Of a stretch of DNA of 64,000 nucleotides, positions 59,950-64,000 are shown in pieces. Positions within the stretch are counted from its first letter, which is position 1. Each line of letters opens with the position of its first letter. Below the pieces are notes generated by a model. The model was not told the origin of the DNA and made no database searches. It was given only the letters and a program-made list of their open reading frames with translations. Where the stretch lies: NCBI RefSeq assembly GCF_030063195.1, contig NZ_JASISS010000009.1, positions 1-64,000 of the forward strand. Reading direction: 5' to 3'. Both the position numbers and the translations under genes were made by a program. The stretch comes from Cryobacterium sp. PH31-AA6 (GTDB taxonomy: Bacteria; Actinomycetota; Actinomycetes; Actinomycetales; Microbacteriaceae).

Positions 59950-60005
59950 GTTATTCCCTTTGAGGGGGTTTCGTGCAAGACTTCGAGCATTCTATGTATA
60001 CATAG
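59932..60005. promoter_or_regulatory. GntR operators of the prp genes
   Basis: CTATGTATACATAG (59992-60005) is a perfect 14-base palindrome 24 bases before the prpE ATG, and TGTATACA (59932-59939) is the same core repeated within the first codons of gntR. FCD-type GntR regulators bind palindromes of this kind. The pair would control both divergent transcripts. Confidence 0.7.
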
Positions 60006-60029
60006 GAGCTTCAATGGGGAGGTTCACAC

Positions 60030-61961
60030 ATGACAAGCGACTCGACCGCCGGTTATCACCAGACCTGGCAGCGGAGCATCGATGCGGGCACTCGCGCCGA
60101 ATTCTGGCTCGAGGCCGCAGGCGCCATCGACTGGATCACGCCACCCAGCGTCGCCCTGGAGGAACGCTCCCCCGGCGCCTGGACCTGGTTCCCCGACGGC
60201 GAGCTGAATACGAGCTTCAACGCCCTCGACCGTCATGTCCTCGCCGGGCGTGGTGATCAGACGGCCGTGATCTACGATTCCGCGATGTCGGGCACGCGCA
60301 CCAGGATCAGCTACCTCGACCTCCTCGGTCGGGTGTCACGCTTCGCGGGTGTGCTCAGGGACAACGGGGTCGTCAAGGGTGACCGGGTGATCGTCTACCT
60401 GCCGATGATCCCCGAGGCCATCGTCGCGATGCTCGCCTGCGCCCGGATCGGCGCCATCCACTCCGTCGTCTTCGGCGGCTTCGCGGCCAGCGAGCTGGCC
60501 GTGCGCATCGACGACGCCCGGCCGACCGTGATCGTGACGGCATCCGGCGGTCTGGAGCCGGGCCGGGCGGTCGCGTATCTGCCGCTGGTGGAGCGGGCCA
60601 TGGCCCAGAGCGCGGGATCGGTGCGGACCGTGATCGTGCAGGCCAGGGAGCTGATCCCGGGCAGCGCCGCCGACTACGCCGGGGCCGACGGCGTCGCCTG
60701 GCTGGATTGGGCGGAGGAGGAGCGGAAGGCCGAGCCGGCCGAGCCGGTGGCCCTCCGATCCGAGGACCCGCTGTACATTCTCTACACCTCGGGCACGACC
60801 GGGAATCCGAAGGGAATCGTGCGAGACAACGGCGGCCACGCCGTCGCCCTGGCCTGGTCGATGCGCAACATCTACGCGGCCGGCGTCGGCGACGTGTTCT
60901 GGGCCGCATCCGACGTCGGCTGGGTGGTCGGCCACTCCTACATCGTCTATGCCCCGCTCCTGGTCGGGGCGACCACCGTCATCTACGAGGGCAAACCGAT
61001 CGGAACCCCGGATGCGGGCGCGTTCTGGCGCGTCGTCGAGGACTACCGGGTGAAGGTGCTCTTCACCGCACCGACCGCCATCCGTGCAATCCGCCGGGTC
61101 GACCCGGAGCTGCACGAACTCGAGAAGTACGACGTCTCCAGCCTGCACGGACTGTTCCTGGCCGGGGAACGCCTCGACCCGGAGACCTACCACTGGGCCA
61201 ACGACGGCCTGCATTGCCCGGTCGTCGACCACTGGTGGCAGACCGAGACCGGCTGGGCGATCTGCGCCAACCCCCGCGGCATCGCCGAGCTCGAGACCAA
61301 ACCGGGTTCGGCCACCTTCCCCGTGCCCGGCTACGACGTCGTCATTCTCGACTCGAAGGGACGGCCGGTCACCCGGGTCGGCAAGGACGGGAATATCGCC
61401 ATCCGGCTGCCGCTGCCGCCCGGCAACCTGCTCGGCATCTGGGGAAGCGCCGAGCGCTTCGCCAGCGCGTATCTGGCGGCCTTCCCCGGTTTCTACGCCA
61501 CCGGGGACTCCGGCCACTTCGACGACGACGGCTACCTCTACGTGATGGGCCGCACCGATGACGTGATCAACGTGGCGGGCCACCGCCTGTCCACCGGCTC
61601 GCTCGAGGAGGTGCTCACCATGCATCCGGCGGTCGCCGAGTGCGCCGTGCTCGGCGTACACGACGCGCTCAAGGGCCAGCGCGCGGCCGGTTTCGTCACG
61701 CTCAAGGCCGGCGCGTCGATTGACCACGACACCCTTGCGAAGGAGCTCGTCGGTCTGGTGCGCGAGCACGTCGGTCCCGTCGCGGCGTTCCGGGACGTGA
61801 CCGTCCTCGACCGGCTGCCGAAGACCCGCTCCGGCAAGATCCTGCGCAAGACGATCCGGCAGATCGTCGACGGCGAGCCGTACACCGTGCCGCCCACCAT
61901 CGAGGACCCGGCCACCCTCGAGGCGTTGAAGTTCGCCGTGCACGGCACCCAGCAGGACTGA
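60030..61961 (+). CDS. prpE: Propionyl-CoA synthetase (acyl-CoA ligase)
   Basis: A 643-residue acyl-CoA synthetase making propionyl-CoA from propionate, CoA and ATP. YTSGTTGNPKG (251-261) is the AMP-binding P-loop, WWQTETGWAIC and YATGDSGHFDDDGYLYVMGRTDD are adenylate motifs, and GK of TRSGKILRK (Lys603) is the catalytic lysine that is often acetylated. The size and the SDVGWVVGHSYIVYAPLL block match PrpE/Acs. GGGGAGG is seven bases before the ATG. Placement opposite gntR-prpDBC identifies its role. Confidence 0.93.
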   Translation: MTSDSTAGYHQTWQRSIDAGTRAEFWLEAAGAIDWITPPSVALEERSPGAWTWFPDGELNTSFNALDRHVLAGRGDQTAVIYDSAMSGTRTRISYLDLLGRVSRFAGVLRDNGVVKGDRVIVYLPMIPEAIVAMLACARIGAIHSVVFGGFAASELAVRIDDARPTVIVTASGGLEPGRAVAYLPLVERAMAQSAGSVRTVIVQARELIPGSAADYAGADGVAWLDWAEEERKAEPAEPVALRSEDPLYILYTSGTTGNPKGIVRDNGGHAVALAWSMRNIYAAGVGDVFWAASDVGWVVGHSYIVYAPLLVGATTVIYEGKPIGTPDAGAFWRVVEDYRVKVLFTAPTAIRAIRRVDPELHELEKYDVSSLHGLFLAGERLDPETYHWANDGLHCPVVDHWWQTETGWAICANPRGIAELETKPGSATFPVPGYDVVILDSKGRPVTRVGKDGNIAIRLPLPPGNLLGIWGSAERFASAYLAAFPGFYATGDSGHFDDDGYLYVMGRTDDVINVAGHRLSTGSLEEVLTMHPAVAECAVLGVHDALKGQRAAGFVTLKAGASIDHDTLAKELVGLVREHVGPVAAFRDVTVLDRLPKTRSGKILRKTIRQIVDGEPYTVPPTIEDPATLEALKFAVHGTQQD

Positions 61962-61984
61962 GCCCTGCCCCCAGCCGGGGGGAG

Positions 61985-62036
61985 TAGCCTCATGGGCGGA
62001 CCAGAGGACCGGGCCTAAGCCCGTGTCGAGCCCATG
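61985..62036 (+). promoter_or_regulatory. Promoter and structured leader of dehydrogenase gene
   Basis: TAGCCT (61985-61990) is a likely -10. The leader can fold as CATGGGC (61991-61997) with GCCCATG (62030-62036), enclosing CGGGC (62010-62014) with GCCCG (62019-62023). AGGAG follows before the ATG at 62057. The nested stem could act as an upstream terminator or as leader control. Confidence 0.4.
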
Positions 62037-62056
62037 TCAAGAAGCAGGAGATTCCG

Positions 62057-63112
62057 ATGAAAGCAGCACGTTTCCACGGCCAGAAGGACGTCCGGATTGA
62101 GAACATCGATGAGCCGGAAACCCGCAGCGGAACGGTGAAGATCGCCGTTGCCTGGTGCGGCATCTGCGGCACCGACCTGCACGAGTACCTCGAGGGCCCC
62201 ATCTTCATCTCGGCGCCGGGCCACCCGCATCCGCTCTCCCACGAATCGCTCCCCGTCACTCTCGGCCATGAGTTCTCCGGAACCATCGAGGAGGTCGGCG
62301 ACGGCGTCGAAGGACTCCACGTCGGGGACAACGTGGTCGTCGAACCGTACTTCGTCTGCGGCGAATGTCCGCCCTGCAAGGCCGGAAATTACCACCTGTG
62401 CGAAAAGATGGGCTTCATCGGCCTCGCCGGCGGCGGTGGCGGCCTGAGCGAGAAGGTCGTCGTCGACCAGCGTTGGGTTCACCCGATCGGTGACATCCCT
62501 CTCGACGAGGCCGCCCTGATCGAACCGCTCTCCGTCGCGCACCACGCGGTGGTCCGGAGTGGGGCGAAGGCCGGAGACGTCGCCATCGTCGGCGGCGCGG
62601 GACCCATCGGGCTCCTGACGGCCGCAATTCTCAAGAGCATCGGCGTGACCACGATCGTGTCCGAGCTCAGCGCTGCCCGCAAGGAAAAGGCTCGCTCCAG
62701 CGGCGTCGCCGACTACGTCATCGACCCGACGAGCGAGGACCTCAAGGCCCGCGTACTCGAGATCACCGGGGGCATCGGCACGGATGTCGCATTCGAATGC
62801 GCAGGCGTCAACGCGGTGCTCGACGCGATGCTCGACGCTCTGCGCCCGGCCGGGGTGCTCGTCAACGTCTCCATCTGGGGACACCCGGCCACCGTCGACA
62901 TGCAGAAGATCGTGCTGAAGGAGATCGACCTGCGCGGCACGATCGCCTACGTGCGGGACCACGAGGACACCATCGACCTGGTGCGGTCCGGCAAGATCGA
63001 CCTCAAGCCGTTCATCACCGGTCGGATCGCCCTGGAGAATCTGGTCTCCGAAGGGTTCGACACCCTGGTGAACCACAACGACACCGCGGTGAAAATTCTG
63101 GTTCACCCGTAG
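62057..63112 (+). CDS. Zinc-dependent butanediol/sorbitol-type dehydrogenase
   Basis: A 351-residue MDR alcohol dehydrogenase. Catalytic zinc ligands are Cys37 and His71/Glu72 (LGHEFSG), structural zinc cysteines 101, 104, 107 and 115 are all present, and AIVGGAGPIGLLTAAILK binds NAD. The EYLEGPIFI loop is that of 2,3-butanediol dehydrogenases (BDH). The gene follows prpE in the same direction after 95 bases with its own promoter. AGGAGATTCCG precedes the ATG. Substrate is inferred from subfamily residues only. Confidence 0.88.
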   Translation: MKAARFHGQKDVRIENIDEPETRSGTVKIAVAWCGICGTDLHEYLEGPIFISAPGHPHPLSHESLPVTLGHEFSGTIEEVGDGVEGLHVGDNVVVEPYFVCGECPPCKAGNYHLCEKMGFIGLAGGGGGLSEKVVVDQRWVHPIGDIPLDEAALIEPLSVAHHAVVRSGAKAGDVAIVGGAGPIGLLTAAILKSIGVTTIVSELSAARKEKARSSGVADYVIDPTSEDLKARVLEITGGIGTDVAFECAGVNAVLDAMLDALRPAGVLVNVSIWGHPATVDMQKIVLKEIDLRGTIAYVRDHEDTIDLVRSGKIDLKPFITGRIALENLVSEGFDTLVNHNDTAVKILVHP

Positions 63113-63130
63113 GCATCAGCCACGCACGCG

Positions 63131-63910
63131 TCAGTCTTTGGGCGCCAGCGGCCCCCGCGCGACCCGCGTCGGGGCCGCCTGGGCGACCGGCTTGATCGTG
63201 ATCAGGTCCAGGTTCACGTGCGGCGGGCGTTCGACGCTCGACACGATCGTCTCCGCGATGTCCTCCGCGACGAGCGGATTCGGCACCCCGGCATAGGCGG
63301 CCGCGGCCTTCTCCGCGTCACCACCGAATCGGACCAGGCCGAATTCGTCGGTCTTGACCATCCCGGGGGCGACCTCGATCACCCGGATCGGCTCGCCGTT
63401 GAGTTCGAGGCGCAGCACCTCCATCAGGGCGTGCGCGGCGAACTTCGCCGCGTTATAGCCGCCACCGCCGAGGTAGGCGACGTGCCCGGCGATCGAGGTG
63501 ACCGTGACGATGTCCGCGGAACCCCCATCCGTGCGGATCGCCGCCCGGAGCAGCGGCAGCACGGCGCTGGTGACTCGCTTGACCGCGAGTACGTTGATCT
63601 CGAACATCCAGGCCCAGTCCTCGATCGAGGAGTTCTCGACGCTGTCGAGCCCGAGCGCGCCGCCCGCGTTGTTGACCAGCGCGTGCACCGGCCCCGACTC
63701 CGCCAGGAAATCCCGGAGTGCATCGACGTCGGCCTGGCTCGTCAGGTCCGCCGTGAATACCGTGGCACCGGTCTCCGCGGCGAGCGCGGCCAGCCGGTCG
63801 GCCCGGCGGGCGACACCGACCACGTCCCACCCTTTTTCGCGGAACAGGCGCACCGTGGCGGCCCCGATTCCTGAGCTGGCACCGGTCACGACAACTCTTC
63901 TTGTACCCAT
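63131..63910 (-). CDS. Short-chain dehydrogenase, YdfG/serine 3-dehydrogenase type
   Basis: A 259-residue SDR with RVVVTGASSGIGAATVRLF, ALVNNAGGALGLDSVE, the Ser in VTSIAGHVAYLG and YNAAKFAAHAL (Tyr-x3-Lys). VAPGMVKTDEFGLVRFGGD is the signature of the YdfG/NADP-dependent hydroxy acid dehydrogenase group. The ATG at 63910 is preferred over the one at 63949 because family members start GTRRVVVTGAS-like; CAGAAT lies six bases before it. It is divergent from the truncated gene at the window end. Confidence 0.9.
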   Translation of the reverse strand: MGTRRVVVTGASSGIGAATVRLFREKGWDVVGVARRADRLAALAAETGATVFTADLTSQADVDALRDFLAESGPVHALVNNAGGALGLDSVENSSIEDWAWMFEINVLAVKRVTSAVLPLLRAAIRTDGGSADIVTVTSIAGHVAYLGGGGYNAAKFAAHALMEVLRLELNGEPIRVIEVAPGMVKTDEFGLVRFGGDAEKAAAAYAGVPNPLVAEDIAETIVSSVERPPHVNLDLITIKPVAQAAPTRVARGPLAPKD

Positions 63911-63939
63911 TCCCCCATTCTGCTGGGACAATGGGTCCA

Positions 63940-64000
63940 ATGAGTGCACGAGTCGCCGGCAGGCCCCATCAGAAGAAGCGACGAGTCCCCCTCTGGGACA
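63940..64000 (+). CDS. Truncated gene at window edge
   Basis: An ATG at 63940 opens a basic frame MSARVAGRPHQKKRRVPLWD that runs off the window. GACAAT lies seven bases upstream and no Shine-Dalgarno is present, as for other leaderless genes here. The basic N-terminus would suit a membrane or exported protein. No family can be named from 20 residues. Confidence 0.45.
   Translation, partial: MSARVAGRPHQKKRRVPLWD

Noticed and set aside
58207-60033. 608-codon plus-strand frame across prpD and gntR
   Set aside because: Crosses two recognised minus-strand genes and their operator; Gly/Arg/Val/Asp-rich shadow.

Overview
The window is chromosomal DNA from a high-GC Gram-positive bacterium, most likely an actinobacterium of the Microbacteriaceae type. 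The evidence is strongly GC-biased codon use, frequent GTG starts, neighbouring mycothiol genes (mshA, mshB-like), a FurA-katalase pair, a DUF222/HNH protein and a methylcitrate cluster. The genus cannot be fixed from the sequence. No rRNA, tRNA or CRISPR was found.

Layout. 1-1063: the end of an IS21-like element has cut the 3' end of a RelE/ParE-type toxin whose antitoxin is intact. 1023-2255: a SipW-type signal peptidase and a TasA/CalY-like exported protein. 2764-6182: a GT2-GtrA fusion coupled to a large membrane glycosyltransferase, as in cell-envelope glycosylation. 6392-15928: small metabolic and housekeeping genes (MFS transporter, DHFR-like, GNATs, Nudix, ECF sigma factor with a membrane partner, SixA phosphatase, and an epimerase, 46-aa protein and EamA transporter that overlap in series). 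16022-20514: a redox/detoxification block headed by a CGNR zinc-finger regulator, with an AhpD-like protein, PNPOx-like protein, DUF1348, FMN reductase, NTF2-like protein and OsmC. 20794-22856: a compact operon encoding an exported single-span protein, a fused cytochrome b6/PetD-like protein with altered quinol-site motif, and a small membrane protein. 22958-31666: hydrolase, HNH, NYN, 5'-3' exonuclease, a b-type cytochrome and mshA/mshB. 31792-45457: DUF222-HNH, PLP lyase, reductases, TPM-domain and PspA envelope-stress genes, arginase-family enzyme, crotonase, flavin disulfide reductase, SDRs. 45531-50271: katA-furA, then a divergent MarR/MMPL pair. 50275-55588: amidase, SDR, GNAT, Ung, S51-like peptidase, phosphoribosyltransferase. 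55614-61961: prpD-prpB-prpC with a GntR regulator divergent from prpE, that is, propionate catabolism by the methylcitrate cycle. 62057-64000: butanediol-type dehydrogenase, SDR and a truncated gene.

A pattern runs through the whole window. About twenty genes with no Shine-Dalgarno sequence have a -10-like hexamer (TANNNT or close) exactly six bases before the start codon, which indicates leaderless mRNAs. Genes inside operons instead use overlapping ATGA/GTGA junctions or clear GGAGG sites. Other notable structures are a 27-bp dyad before the MFS gene, two five-copy tandem arrays (15 bp and 18 bp) at gene borders, a palindromic dispersed repeat translated in frame inside prpD, CTATGTATACATAG-type GntR operators, a FurA-type operator, and a candidate small RNA at 2377-2648.
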